This document shows positions 26,686 to 34,892 of a stretch of 64,000 nucleotides of DNA, piece after piece (within the stretch, counting starts at the first letter, position 1; every line of letters starts with the position of its first letter). Origin of the DNA: Gimesia sp. (GTDB lineage: Bacteria > Planctomycetota > Planctomycetia > Planctomycetales > Planctomycetaceae); assembly GCA_002706765.1 (NCBI GenBank), contig PAJV01000016.1, forward strand, positions 1-64,000, read 5' to 3'. A model generated the notes under the pieces. It searched no databases, had not been told where the DNA came from, and was given only the letters and a program-made list of their open reading frames with translations. Position numbers and translations under genes: made by a program.

Positions 26686-27643
26686 TACCCTCCCTCAGGA
26701 ATCGCAGGCTGTGTCCCGCATCCGTGTCTCTGATATTTCGCACCGGTACGGCGAACGGCTGGCTTTGAATCATCTGAGTTTTGACGTCCGCCCCGCGGAG
26801 ATTTTCGGTCTGCTGGGTCCCAATGGAGGCGGAAAGACAACCCTCTTCAGACTGCTCTCCACCCTGCTGCCCCTGCAGTCAGGCAATGCCACCATCGCCG
26901 GCCTGGACCTCGCCACACAGGCCCGGGAAATCCGCACGCTGATTGGTGTCACCTTCCAGTCTCCCAGTCTCGACGGCAAACTCACCGTCTGGGAAAACCT
27001 GAAACATCAGGCACACCTGTATGGAATTTCGGGAGGACAACTGCGGGAACGCATCGCTGCCGTACTGCAGCACCTGGGACTCACAGATCGTAAGCAGGAC
27101 CTCGCCGAATCCTTATCGGGCGGGTTAAAACGCCGCGTCGAAATTGCCAAAGGCCTGCTGCATTCTCCCCAGGTCCTCCTGCTGGATGAACCGAGTACAG
27201 GCCTCGACCCGGGGGCAAGACACGATCTCTGGAAATACCTGAAACAACTGCAGCGCGAACAGGGCGTCACCATCCTGATTACCACTCATTTAATGGAAGA
27301 AGCAGAACACTGCGACCGGCTGGGAATTCTGCATCAGGGCGAACTCATCTCGCTGGGTACCCCCGATGAATTGCGGGCATCGGTGGGCGGAGACTGCCTG
27401 ACCATCCAGGCAGAACATCCGGAGACACTGCTTCGCCAGATTACAGAAAATTTCGGCGTCACACCCCAGCAGGTCAATCACAGCCTGCGCCTGGAACATC
27501 CCCGCGGACATGAATTTCTGAAAGCGCTGATCGACGCGTTTCCCGAGCAGGTCACTTCGGTCTCTCTCGGAAAGCCGACACTCGAAGATGTGTTCATCCA
27601 CGAAACCGGACATCAGTTCTGGCAGGCGGAGGAAGTCGAATGA
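26675..27643 (+). CDS. ABC transporter ATP-binding protein
   Basis: A 322-residue ATPase. Walker A is GPNGGGKTT (about 49-57), the Q-loop is TFQSPSL, the signature is LSGGLKRRVEIAKGL (about 148-162), Walker B is VLLLDEPSTGLDPGA, and the switch His is in ITTHLMEEAEH. A ~90-residue extra domain follows (ERL at SLGTPDELRASVGGDCLTIQAEHPETLL), typical of the ABC-2 drug and lipid exporters (CcmA/NodI type). Its partner is the downstream permease, with an ATGA overlap. Being within the oxidase operon, it may move haem or copper or another maturation substrate (inference). Confidence 0.92.
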   Translation: MLSNTLPQESQAVSRIRVSDISHRYGERLALNHLSFDVRPAEIFGLLGPNGGGKTTLFRLLSTLLPLQSGNATIAGLDLATQAREIRTLIGVTFQSPSLDGKLTVWENLKHQAHLYGISGGQLRERIAAVLQHLGLTDRKQDLAESLSGGLKRRVEIAKGLLHSPQVLLLDEPSTGLDPGARHDLWKYLKQLQREQGVTILITTHLMEEAEHCDRLGILHQGELISLGTPDELRASVGGDCLTIQAEHPETLLRQITENFGVTPQQVNHSLRLEHPRGHEFLKALIDAFPEQVTSVSLGKPTLEDVFIHETGHQFWQAEEVE

Positions 27644-28491
27644 ATCAGCCTGTCGCTGTCACACCAGCAACCCCCTTTGTGCTGCCGATACTTTCGCTCG
27701 CGCAGCGTGAAGTGGTCCGCTTCGCCAGGCAGCGTACCCGCGTGATCGGTGCGCTGATCCAGCCGATCCTGTTCTGGATCCTGTTCGGAGCGGGACTGCG
27801 CGGCTCTTTCAAAGCCCCCGACTGGGCGACCGCTGGCATGACCTACCAGGAATATTTTTTTCCGGGTGTCGCCGTCATGATCCTGATGTTTACCGCGATC
27901 TTCTCGACCATCTCGATCATCGAAGACCGTAAGGAAGGCTTTCTGCAGGGAGTCCTGGTCTCGCCGGTTCCCCGCTCTTCCATTGTCTTGGGAAAACTGC
28001 TGGGTGGAACCATCCTGGCCGTTTTACAAGCTGTCCTGTTTCTGCTGCTGGGCCCCCTGTTAAAAATTGTCGGATTGGCGCCCGACTTCGATACTGGTGT
28101 CACACTGGCAGGGTTCATTCCCCTGCTGCTGTTTCTGTTCCTGCTGGGTTTCAGCCTGACGGCGCTGGGCTACCTGATTGCCTGGCCGATGGAATCCACA
28201 CAAGGGTTTCACGCTATCATGTCAGTTTTTCTGATGCCGATGTGGCTGCTTTCCGGTTCGTTTTTCCCTGCAGGAGATTCGGGCTGGCTTTCCTGGATCA
28301 TCCGCGCCAATCCCCTGACGTATGGCGTGACCGGTTTGCGGAGACTGCTGTCTGCAGGTCCTGCTTTACCAAGTGCACCCGGCAATCCTTCCCTGGTTGT
28401 CTGCCTGACTGTCACCGCCGCGGTTTGTATAATTTATGTATCGATTGCCATCTGGATGACCCGCCAACGGGCCACCCGCAATGCCAGATAA
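27640..28491 (+). CDS. ABC-2 type transporter permease
   Basis: A 283-residue membrane protein of the ABC-2 family, with six hydrophobic stretches, among them VIGALIQPILFWILFGAGL, YFFPGVAVMILMFTAIFSTIS, LLGGTILAVLQAVLFLLLGPLLKI, FIPLLLFLFLLGFSLTALGYLIAWPM and a final VVCLTVTAAVCIIYVSIAIWM. The EDRKEGFLQGVLVSPVPR loop is conserved in the family. It overlaps the ATPase gene (ATGA), so both form one exporter of unknown substrate. It ends 35 nt before the SCO-DUF420 gene. Confidence 0.9.
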   Translation: MNQPVAVTPATPFVLPILSLAQREVVRFARQRTRVIGALIQPILFWILFGAGLRGSFKAPDWATAGMTYQEYFFPGVAVMILMFTAIFSTISIIEDRKEGFLQGVLVSPVPRSSIVLGKLLGGTILAVLQAVLFLLLGPLLKIVGLAPDFDTGVTLAGFIPLLLFLFLLGFSLTALGYLIAWPMESTQGFHAIMSVFLMPMWLLSGSFFPAGDSGWLSWIIRANPLTYGVTGLRRLLSAGPALPSAPGNPSLVVCLTVTAAVCIIYVSIAIWMTRQRATRNAR

Positions 28492-28526
28492 ACATGACTT
28501 CATTCAACGAACTCTGAAGAATAAAT

Positions 28527-29888
28527 ATGACTGAGACAAAACCGACCCGCCGCATCCCCCTGTTTTTGATCATCGTGCTCTGGGTACTCGTCGCCGTGAG
28601 TGCGTTTGCGACCTGGAAACTGAAGACACAGCATGACCTGGCAATGGAGCAGCGAAAAGCCAGCGAAGCCGCCGCCGCAAAGGAAAAAGCGGAAGAAACA
28701 GAGACCGCAGAAGTCAAAGCCAAAGCTCCCATCTGGCCGGAAACCGGCATTGATGACTTTTCGCTCACCGAACGCAGCGGCGAAACCGTAACGAAAAAGG
28801 ACCTGCTGGGCAAACCCTGGGTGGCCTGCTTCGTTTTCACCCGCTGTGCAGGCCCCTGCCCGCGCGTCTCCGGCCAGTTTTACCAGTTGCAGAAAGATCT
28901 GAGGGACCTGGACTTTCGCCTGGTGACCTTCACCGTCGATCCGAAAAATGACACTCCGGAAGTGTTATCCCGATATGCGGAATCGGTCGGCGCCGATCCC
29001 GAGAAATGGCTGTTTCTCACAGGCGATCAAAGCGAGATCTTTCACCTGATTGAGAAAAGCTTTCTGATGCCCGTCGAGGAAAATAAAGGCCCAGCTCGCA
29101 AGCCCGGCTTTGAGGTGATTCACACCACCAACGTCATGCTGGTAGATCAGGAAGGACGCGTCCTGGGAAAATATAACGCGGTCGACGATGTGCAGATGGC
29201 AGAACTCAGACGCGAAGTGCGCAAGCTCGTGAAACAGGATGCAGAGAAAACGGAAGAACAGAAAGAAGAATCCCCGGACAGGCAGGGTGAAAAAGAAGCA
29301 GCCCCACCGGCAACGCCCGCCAAAGCGGGTATGATTTCGCTGAGTTCGACACTGGTTCCTTTGACGTTTCATCTACTGGCTCAAACGGAAACAGCTTCAC
29401 CGGCTGCCGAACCCGAAACCAGCGAGACGCCCCGGACGGCTCCGGACTGGGTCTACCAGCTGCCTGCCCTCAACGCCACTTTGAACGGTCTGGCAACCAT
29501 ACTGCTGATGGTGGGCTACTGGTTCATCCGGCATGGGGAACAGCAGAAACACAAAAAAACGATGTTGACGGCATTCGGAACGTCCGTCCTGTTCCTGGTC
29601 TTCTATCTGCTGTATCACTTCGCACTGCAAAGTTACACGGGAACGGCGTCCCGTAAATTTGAAGGAACAGGCCTGATCCGGCCGATTTATTATTTCATCC
29701 TGATCACCCATGTCGTGCTCGCCGCCGCTGTGCCTGTACTGGCCTGGGTAACAATTCGACGCGGCCTGAAACAGCAGTGGGAAGCCCATCGCAAGATTGC
29801 TAAAATCACGTTTCCCATCTGGTTGTATGTCTCCATTACGGGCGTGGTGATCTATTTCATGCTCTATCATTTGCCGGGCGCTGCCTGA
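28527..29888 (+). CDS. SCO1/SenC copper chaperone fused to DUF420
   Basis: A 453-residue two-part protein. Residues 1-30 give a signal anchor. Residues ~75-235 are a thioredoxin-like SCO domain with the copper ligands C107-x3-C111 and His199 (HTTNVMLVD). After a charged linker (~235-295) comes DUF420 (~310-450), four membrane helices (ATILLMVGYWFI, SVLFLVFYLLYHFAL, YYFILITHVVLAAAVPVLAWVTI, FPIWLYVSITGVVIYFMLYHL). SCO proteins deliver copper to the CuA centre of subunit II; the role of DUF420 is unknown, though it occurs near oxidases. A fusion of the two is unusual to my knowledge. Confidence 0.92.
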   Translation: MTETKPTRRIPLFLIIVLWVLVAVSAFATWKLKTQHDLAMEQRKASEAAAAKEKAEETETAEVKAKAPIWPETGIDDFSLTERSGETVTKKDLLGKPWVACFVFTRCAGPCPRVSGQFYQLQKDLRDLDFRLVTFTVDPKNDTPEVLSRYAESVGADPEKWLFLTGDQSEIFHLIEKSFLMPVEENKGPARKPGFEVIHTTNVMLVDQEGRVLGKYNAVDDVQMAELRREVRKLVKQDAEKTEEQKEESPDRQGEKEAAPPATPAKAGMISLSSTLVPLTFHLLAQTETASPAAEPETSETPRTAPDWVYQLPALNATLNGLATILLMVGYWFIRHGEQQKHKKTMLTAFGTSVLFLVFYLLYHFALQSYTGTASRKFEGTGLIRPIYYFILITHVVLAAAVPVLAWVTIRRGLKQQWEAHRKIAKITFPIWLYVSITGVVIYFMLYHLPGAA

Positions 29889-29972
29889 GATTCAGCCGCC
29901 CGACGGCTGGAATCCCGATCGGGATCTGTTACAATGAAAGCATCTTAATCTGTTCAGCAAGTGGTTCGTATC

Positions 29973-30287
29973 ATGCTAAAGCGTTTTTCATTCCTTCGTT
30001 CCTGTGTTCTGACCGCAGCGCTGCTGGGGCTGTTTTCTTCCCCCGCTGTCATCAGCCAGGCTGCCGCCTGCCCCATGTGCAAGCAGTTGAACGAAACCGA
30101 TGATTCCAAACCCCGCGCTTACATGTATAGCATCACCTTCATGCTGGCGATGCCCGCCATTCTTCTCTCCGGGTTTGGCGTTGCCTTTTTCAAGATGATC
30201 AAACGCGAACAGGAAACCGTCCAGCATTACGAACACAACCGGAACCCGCATCAAAGCGATGCCGATTCCGGTGTGGATGAATCGTAA
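29973..30287 (+). CDS. Small membrane protein with CPMC motif
   Basis: A 104-residue protein: a signal peptide (residues ~1-30, ending QAAA), a CPMCK motif directly after it, one membrane helix (YSITFMLAMPAILLSGFGVAFF) and a charged tail (MIKREQETVQHYEHNRNPHQ). The start is ATG at 29973; a GTG four codons earlier is less likely. The CxxC at the mature N-terminus and position at the end of the oxidase operon suggest a metal-binding or thiol role in assembly (inference). No named family is recognised. It is followed by convergent gene 30308. Confidence 0.65.
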   Translation: MLKRFSFLRSCVLTAALLGLFSSPAVISQAAACPMCKQLNETDDSKPRAYMYSITFMLAMPAILLSGFGVAFFKMIKREQETVQHYEHNRNPHQSDADSGVDES

Positions 30288-30307
30288 CAGTTGAGACTCG
30301 TCGACGA

Positions 30308-31243
30308 TTAGTTCAAGGGTTGACGACGAGGAGTATTCCAGACAGTCGCTGCTGAAGGAGCGGGCACAAAGGCCCCCCTGGCGGATGCGGTGCGTGACAG
30401 GGAATCATCATAGGTTGATTGATTGGAAACCGCCGTCTGCGTCTGGAAAGATGTGTTCTGAGAAGGAATCGTCTGCCATTCGGAATTGGTCTGCAGATCG
30501 GGAACCTGCAAAACTGCCGGACTGGGAGGTAAAGTCGCAGCCATGCTTGAGAACGCAGGTCCGCTGTTTCCGTTTCCGCCCCAGCCAGTCGCCGGTTGGG
30601 CGCTGATGGTCGGAGCAAGAGTCGGGTAGGCTCCCATGTCCAGCGATGTGGAATTCATCGGCGTGGGAACCGGGGCACTGGAGGGTGACGGTGTGGAAGG
30701 CACTACGTAAGGCTGCATGGAGGGTGACGGGCTCATCATGGAAGGTTGCCCGTTCATACAGTCGGTGCACGTTGATTGGGGCACTGAGACCTGAACCCGT
30801 TTTCTGACCTGAACCGGAGTACGGATATAGCTGGTCTGCTGACGGTATTCGGTGCGGGGAATCTGTTTGGTTACCATTTTGGGAACCCAGACCTGCTGCC
30901 AGCAGCCTTCGTCAACAGTCACCTGCTGATAGGTGGTGACCGGAACATTGGTGGTGCGAGGCACCATACGATATTCCGTACAAATCACGTCCTGATAACA
31001 GATTTGTGGCGGAGGAGGAGTACACACGCCCGGGCAGCATGAAGTGACAGGAGCACAACGTCGAAAATAACGACGGGCCAGCTTCTTACACCGGTGACCG
31101 CAACGGCCATGCTGTGGATAATAGCAACCCATGCCTCCCCGATTGAACAACCGTTTAAAGATATGAGCATCCGCGGTATTATCATTAGTCATAATCAGAA
31201 ACAGCGAAGCGACGACAATACAATTTCGAATCCAGGGGGACAT
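30308..31243 (-). CDS. Secreted cysteine/threonine/valine-rich protein
   Basis: A 311-residue exported protein. Signal peptide: residues ~1-25 (MSPWIRNCIVVASLFLIMTNDNTADA). Then a Cys-rich block (CYYPQHGRCGHRCKKLARRYFRRCAPVTSCCPGVC), then a segment rich in Val, Thr, Pro, Tyr and Arg with repeated VP-like phrases (VPVTTYQQVTVDEGCW, VPKMVTKQIPRTEYR, TPVQVRKRVQVSVP), then a low-complexity Ser/Pro/Thr/Gln tail. This layout resembles planctomycete surface proteins; no enzyme motif is seen. The start is ATG at 31241-31243, since GGAG lies 7 nt upstream; a frame 13 codons longer exists. Confidence 0.72.
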   Translation of the reverse strand: MSPWIRNCIVVASLFLIMTNDNTADAHIFKRLFNRGGMGCYYPQHGRCGHRCKKLARRYFRRCAPVTSCCPGVCTPPPPQICYQDVICTEYRMVPRTTNVPVTTYQQVTVDEGCWQQVWVPKMVTKQIPRTEYRQQTSYIRTPVQVRKRVQVSVPQSTCTDCMNGQPSMMSPSPSMQPYVVPSTPSPSSAPVPTPMNSTSLDMGAYPTLAPTISAQPATGWGGNGNSGPAFSSMAATLPPSPAVLQVPDLQTNSEWQTIPSQNTSFQTQTAVSNQSTYDDSLSRTASARGAFVPAPSAATVWNTPRRQPLN

Positions 31244-31563
31244 CGAAAAACTCCTTTTTTTACTAAGTGTGCTGGATGGCACTCCTATGATTTCGTTCCC
31301 GTTTCAGTCAAACTGAGACACTGGCTCTACAGGATCAGCCGGAACGAAGACCCACCGTTCTCATTTATCGGCATAATCGTTAAAGTCGCTTTATCTTAAA
31401 TTTCACAATTTACGAATTTCCCTGGCCCCCGGTTCTCGTGACATTCAGGGGATTTTTTGAGAAGATGGGAAAGCAGGAAGCAGGCTCACCCCGGAGCCCA
31501 AATCCACTAAACCCAACCATAACAGACACTTAATTCATCGCAGCGAGATTAAAGGACATGAAC
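31244..31563. other. Divergent intergenic region, no gene seen
   Basis: 320 bases between the secreted protein gene (leftward) and the Dabb gene (rightward). It must hold both promoters. I see no hairpin, repeat or small frame worth calling. Confidence 0.5.
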
Positions 31564-31884
31564 ATGGCAGATGCAGCACTGGCACATATGGTTTATTTCA
31601 CCCTCAAAGACGGCTCCCCCGAAGCCAGCGAAGCCATGGTAAAGGCCTGTCACAAGTATCTGAAGGATCATCCGGGTGTGCTCTATTTCTCCGCCGGGAT
31701 CCGTGGGACCGAGTTTCAGCGACCGGTGAACAACCAGGAATATCACGTCGCATTGAATGTGGTCTTCGATAACAAAGACTCACACGATAAATATCAGGAA
31801 GCCGCTGACCATCTGACCTTCATCTCAGAAAACAAAGACAAATGGGCCAACGTCCAGGTCTGTGACAGTTACGTCACCAGCTGA
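31564..31884 (+). CDS. Dabb-family (dimeric alpha-beta barrel) protein
   Basis: A 106-residue protein: a single stress-responsive alpha-beta barrel domain, starting LAHMVYFTLKDGSPEASEAMVKACHKYLKDHPGVLYFSAGIRG and containing the conserved HVALNVVFDNKDSHDKYQEAADHLTFI. Members form dimers and several bind or degrade small aromatic ligands; this one is unassigned. The start is ATG at 31564, with AAAGGA about 7 nt upstream; the ATG six bases earlier is too close to the ribosome site. Confidence 0.85.
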   Translation: MADAALAHMVYFTLKDGSPEASEAMVKACHKYLKDHPGVLYFSAGIRGTEFQRPVNNQEYHVALNVVFDNKDSHDKYQEAADHLTFISENKDKWANVQVCDSYVTS

Positions 31885-31904
31885 GCGATGCGTGGCAATC
31901 CCGT

Positions 31905-32681
31905 TCAGAGCACGGGCACAATCAGTGGCGTCTGGTACTCCGGATGGGGCAGTACTTTGACCGGGGTCTGATAGACTTCCGTCAGGCGGGCTTCCGTCAA
32001 AACTTCCACCCCCGTGCCGATCGCCGCGATCTCCCCTTTATCCAGTAACACGATCTGGTCAGCAAAGCTGCTGGCCAGATTCAGATCGTGAATTGTCAGG
32101 ATGACAGTCAGATTTCGCTCATGCGCCAGATTGCGAATGAGTGACAGAATCTCAACCTGGTATTTAAGATCGAGCCCCGTCGTCGGTTCATCCAGACACA
32201 GCACGTTCGTCTGTTGCACGAGCGCCCGGGCGATCAGGGTCCGCCGCCATTCCCCGCCGGAAATTTCGGTAATCTTCCGCTGACGTAATTCCGTGAGTCC
32301 GGTCTGCTGCAAAGCGGCCTGCACCTGGCTCGTATCTTCTACCCCAAAGGGTTGGACCCAGCCACGATGGGCGCTGCGCCCCAGCTGCACCGTTTCTTCG
32401 ACCGTCATGGGCCACTGGGGAGATTCCAGCTGCGGTGCCAGCGCCAGCTTCTGCGCCACCTGCTTGCGTGACATCTGACTCAACGACTCCCCTTCAATCA
32501 GCACGCTGCCCTCGCGGATTTCCACCAGCTGAAATAATGCACGCAGCAACGTTGTCTTGCCGGAACCATTGGGGCCCAGTAAAACCAGCACGGTTCCCGG
32601 TTTTATGTTCAGCGAGATCTGTTTCAAAACATCCTGCCGCGTATATCCGCAGGTGACGTTTTCCAGTTCGATCGGATGCAT
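31905..32681 (-). CDS. btuD: Cobalamin-type ABC transporter ATP-binding protein
   Basis: A 258-residue ATPase of the iron-siderophore/B12 type. Walker A is GPNGSGKTT (about 36-44), the Q-loop is LAPQLESPQ, the signature is ISGGEWRRTLIARAL, Walker B is VLCLDEPTTGLDLK, and the switch His is in LTIHDLNLA. It is last of the three-gene unit with the permease (15 nt upstream) and binding protein. The substrate is called cobalamin because of the binding protein; iron chelates cannot be excluded. Confidence 0.88.
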   Translation of the reverse strand: MHPIELENVTCGYTRQDVLKQISLNIKPGTVLVLLGPNGSGKTTLLRALFQLVEIREGSVLIEGESLSQMSRKQVAQKLALAPQLESPQWPMTVEETVQLGRSAHRGWVQPFGVEDTSQVQAALQQTGLTELRQRKITEISGGEWRRTLIARALVQQTNVLCLDEPTTGLDLKYQVEILSLIRNLAHERNLTVILTIHDLNLASSFADQIVLLDKGEIAAIGTGVEVLTEARLTEVYQTPVKVLPHPEYQTPLIVPVL

Positions 32682-32695
32682 GCCTGTTCCCCTTC

Positions 32696-33733
32696 TTAAC
32701 CAGATTGCTGACCACGACTGAGCAGCAGAAACAGAAAAAACGGACAGCCCATTAACGCCGTCACAATGCCCACCGGAATTTCCGCCGGTGCAATCACCGT
32801 CCGGGCCAGCGTATCGGCAATCACCATCAGAGTTGCGCCTAACAGGCAGCTGCCGGGAATCAACAGTCCGTGCCGGGGGCCCAGCAGAATGCGCGTCATA
32901 TGTGGCGCCATCAATCCTAAAAAACCGATCACCCCTGATACGGCAACACAGGCTGCAGTACAGAACGTAGCGGCGATCAGAATGAGCATCCGAAATTTGC
33001 CAATCGATAAGCCCAGCGTCTGGGCCGCCTCATCACCAAACGAAAGCAGATCCAATGGACGTGACAATAACCACAACAGTCCGCCACTACACAGAATCAC
33101 CGGTCCCGCCATGACAATTTCATTCCAGTGCCTGCCTGAGAAACTGCCCAGCAGCCAGCTGAAGATGGTCGTCAGCATTTCATGATTCAGAAACATGATC
33201 AGCGAAACCAGGGCCCCGGTAAAACTGCTGAGCGCCATCCCCGCCAGAATCAGCGTCAACAGGGGTGCGCTGCGACCAAAGCTGCTTAATGAAGCGATCA
33301 TAAACACGCCGCAGACAACCAGCAGTGCACCGACAAAGGCAGCCAGAATCAGCCACGGGATCTGCCAGGTCGCCGTGATGACAGTAATACTGCCAGCGAT
33401 CAGGAGCAGTGCGAGCGTGGCTCCCAAAGCGGCACCACTTGAGGCACCAATCACAAACGGATCCGCCAGTGGATTGCGAAACACTCCCTGAAATGCAGCA
33501 CCCGCCACCGCCAGGCCGCCCCCCACGCAGGCCGCCAGAATCACACGAGGCAGACGGATCTGCCAGAGTATTGTATGTATGTAAGAGTCTTCTGCCGGAT
33601 TCCAGAGCCCCTGCCAGATCTGTTCCAGCGAAAGCGAGACCGCCCCGAAATGAATTCCCACCAGCAGCGCAAGCAACAGTCCCGCCAGTAAAGGCAGGAA
33701 ACGCCAGGCCAGATATTGATTGCGAGGTTGCAT
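32696..33733 (-). CDS. btuC: FecCD/BtuC-type transporter permease
   Basis: A 345-residue permease with about ten hydrophobic helices. Family marks: LPRVILAACVGGGLAVAGAAFQGVFRNPLADPFVIGASSGAALGA (about 58-102) and SGVIGFLGLMAPHMTRILLGPRHG (about 266-289), the loop that meets the ATPase, then PAEIPVGIVTALMGCPFFLFLL at the end. It forms the membrane channel for B12 or an iron chelate. It sits between the binding protein and ATPase genes. Confidence 0.9.
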   Translation of the reverse strand: MQPRNQYLAWRFLPLLAGLLLALLVGIHFGAVSLSLEQIWQGLWNPAEDSYIHTILWQIRLPRVILAACVGGGLAVAGAAFQGVFRNPLADPFVIGASSGAALGATLALLLIAGSITVITATWQIPWLILAAFVGALLVVCGVFMIASLSSFGRSAPLLTLILAGMALSSFTGALVSLIMFLNHEMLTTIFSWLLGSFSGRHWNEIVMAGPVILCSGGLLWLLSRPLDLLSFGDEAAQTLGLSIGKFRMLILIAATFCTAACVAVSGVIGFLGLMAPHMTRILLGPRHGLLIPGSCLLGATLMVIADTLARTVIAPAEIPVGIVTALMGCPFFLFLLLSRGQQSG

Positions 33734-33757
33734 GAACGGCAGCGTCCATTCGGAAGG

Positions 33758-34762
33758 TCAGGGTTTCGGAAAAGCTTCAGGGTACAATGCCTGGGCCACT
33801 TTTTGAAGCCCCTGCACCACCCGCGGACCGGGACGCGAAATCAGGTCATCTTCAATAATATAAATCCGCTGATTCTTCACGGCGGTCATTTCCTGCCAGC
33901 CCGGCCGCTGTTGTAATGTGGCAATCGCTTCGCGCGGATCAGCCTGCTGATTATTTTTGAGCCCGGGCAGCAGAATCACATCCGGATTACGCACGATCAG
34001 CGTTTCCTCACTGACCTGGGGATAGGCAATTTTCACATCACTGAAAATATTTTCCCCGCTCACCAGGGTGATCAGCTCACCGATGAATGACTCAGGCCCT
34101 GCCGTCATCAAAGGCTGATCCCAGACCTGATAAAACACCCGCGGGCGCCCCCGCTCCTGAAACGGTTTGATCTGTTCCTGAATCGCCTGGATATCCGCAT
34201 TGATTTGATGGATTAACTGTTTTCCGCGAGATGTGTGCCCGGTCGCTTTCGCGATTCCCTGAATGGATTTCTCGATGTCCGCCAGCGACTGCGATTCAAA
34301 AGAGAGCACCGGCACCTGGATTTTTTCCAGCTGCTCTGCCAGCAGTCGATGATAATCACCGCCGAGAATGATCAGGTCCGGCTGCAGTTCTACCAGTGCT
34401 TCAAGGCTGATGCTGCCCGGGTTGGCAAACGCAATCTTTTTCAACTCACTGGTTTCCGGCGGATAATCACAGAGTGTCGTACACCCCACCATCTGCTCTG
34501 CCGCGCCAATCGCAAACAGAATCTCCGTGTGGGAAGGCAGCAGCGAAATCATCCGCTGGGGCTGCTTCTGAATTGTCACATCCTGCCCGCGATAGTCAGT
34601 CACCGTGACAGGGTACGCCACCGAATTCTGTGGCTCCCGCGTCTCTTTCGCTTCAGACTGCACCGCCTGCGCGGAACCCGGGCTGGTCGCTTCGGGTCGG
34701 CAGCCTGCGATCATTCCCCACAGGCACAACAGCAGACACAGTTTGTTTAAATGGCTATTCAT
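33758..34762 (-). CDS. btuF: Cobalamin-type ABC transporter substrate-binding lipoprotein
   Basis: A 334-residue lipoprotein (lipobox IAGC at Cys ~21). The N-domain has PQRMISLLPSHTEILFAIGAAEQMVGCTTLCDYPPE (about 69-104), very like BtuF proteins, and LEALVELQPDLIILGGDYHRLLAEQLEK. The C-domain holds YQVWDQPLMTAGPESFIGELITLVSGENIF. The ligand is probably vitamin B12 or a related corrinoid. It starts 130 nt after the end of metE, with a terminator between, so it is probably transcribed from its own promoter. Confidence 0.85.
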   Translation of the reverse strand: MNSHLNKLCLLLCLWGMIAGCRPEATSPGSAQAVQSEAKETREPQNSVAYPVTVTDYRGQDVTIQKQPQRMISLLPSHTEILFAIGAAEQMVGCTTLCDYPPETSELKKIAFANPGSISLEALVELQPDLIILGGDYHRLLAEQLEKIQVPVLSFESQSLADIEKSIQGIAKATGHTSRGKQLIHQINADIQAIQEQIKPFQERGRPRVFYQVWDQPLMTAGPESFIGELITLVSGENIFSDVKIAYPQVSEETLIVRNPDVILLPGLKNNQQADPREAIATLQQRPGWQEMTAVKNQRIYIIEDDLISRPGPRVVQGLQKVAQALYPEAFPKP

Positions 34763-34824
34763 AAGGTTGTTGGTATCGAATCCTTTCTCAAATTGGAAGT
34801 GGCAGACGCTGATTCATCATAAAT

Positions 34825-34860
34825 CAGCCTGGAATGACCGTTTTCAGTCATTCCGGGCTG
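34825..34860 (-). terminator. Terminator of metE
   Basis: CAGCCTGGAATGAC (34825-34838) pairs with GTCATTCCGGGCTG (34847-34860): a 14-bp stem with one G-U, 8-base loop. On the minus strand it is followed by ATTTATGATG, a weak T-run. It lies 33 bases past the metE stop. Confidence 0.7.
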
Positions 34861-34892
34861 AACACAACACGGTTCTGATCCTGCCGATCACG

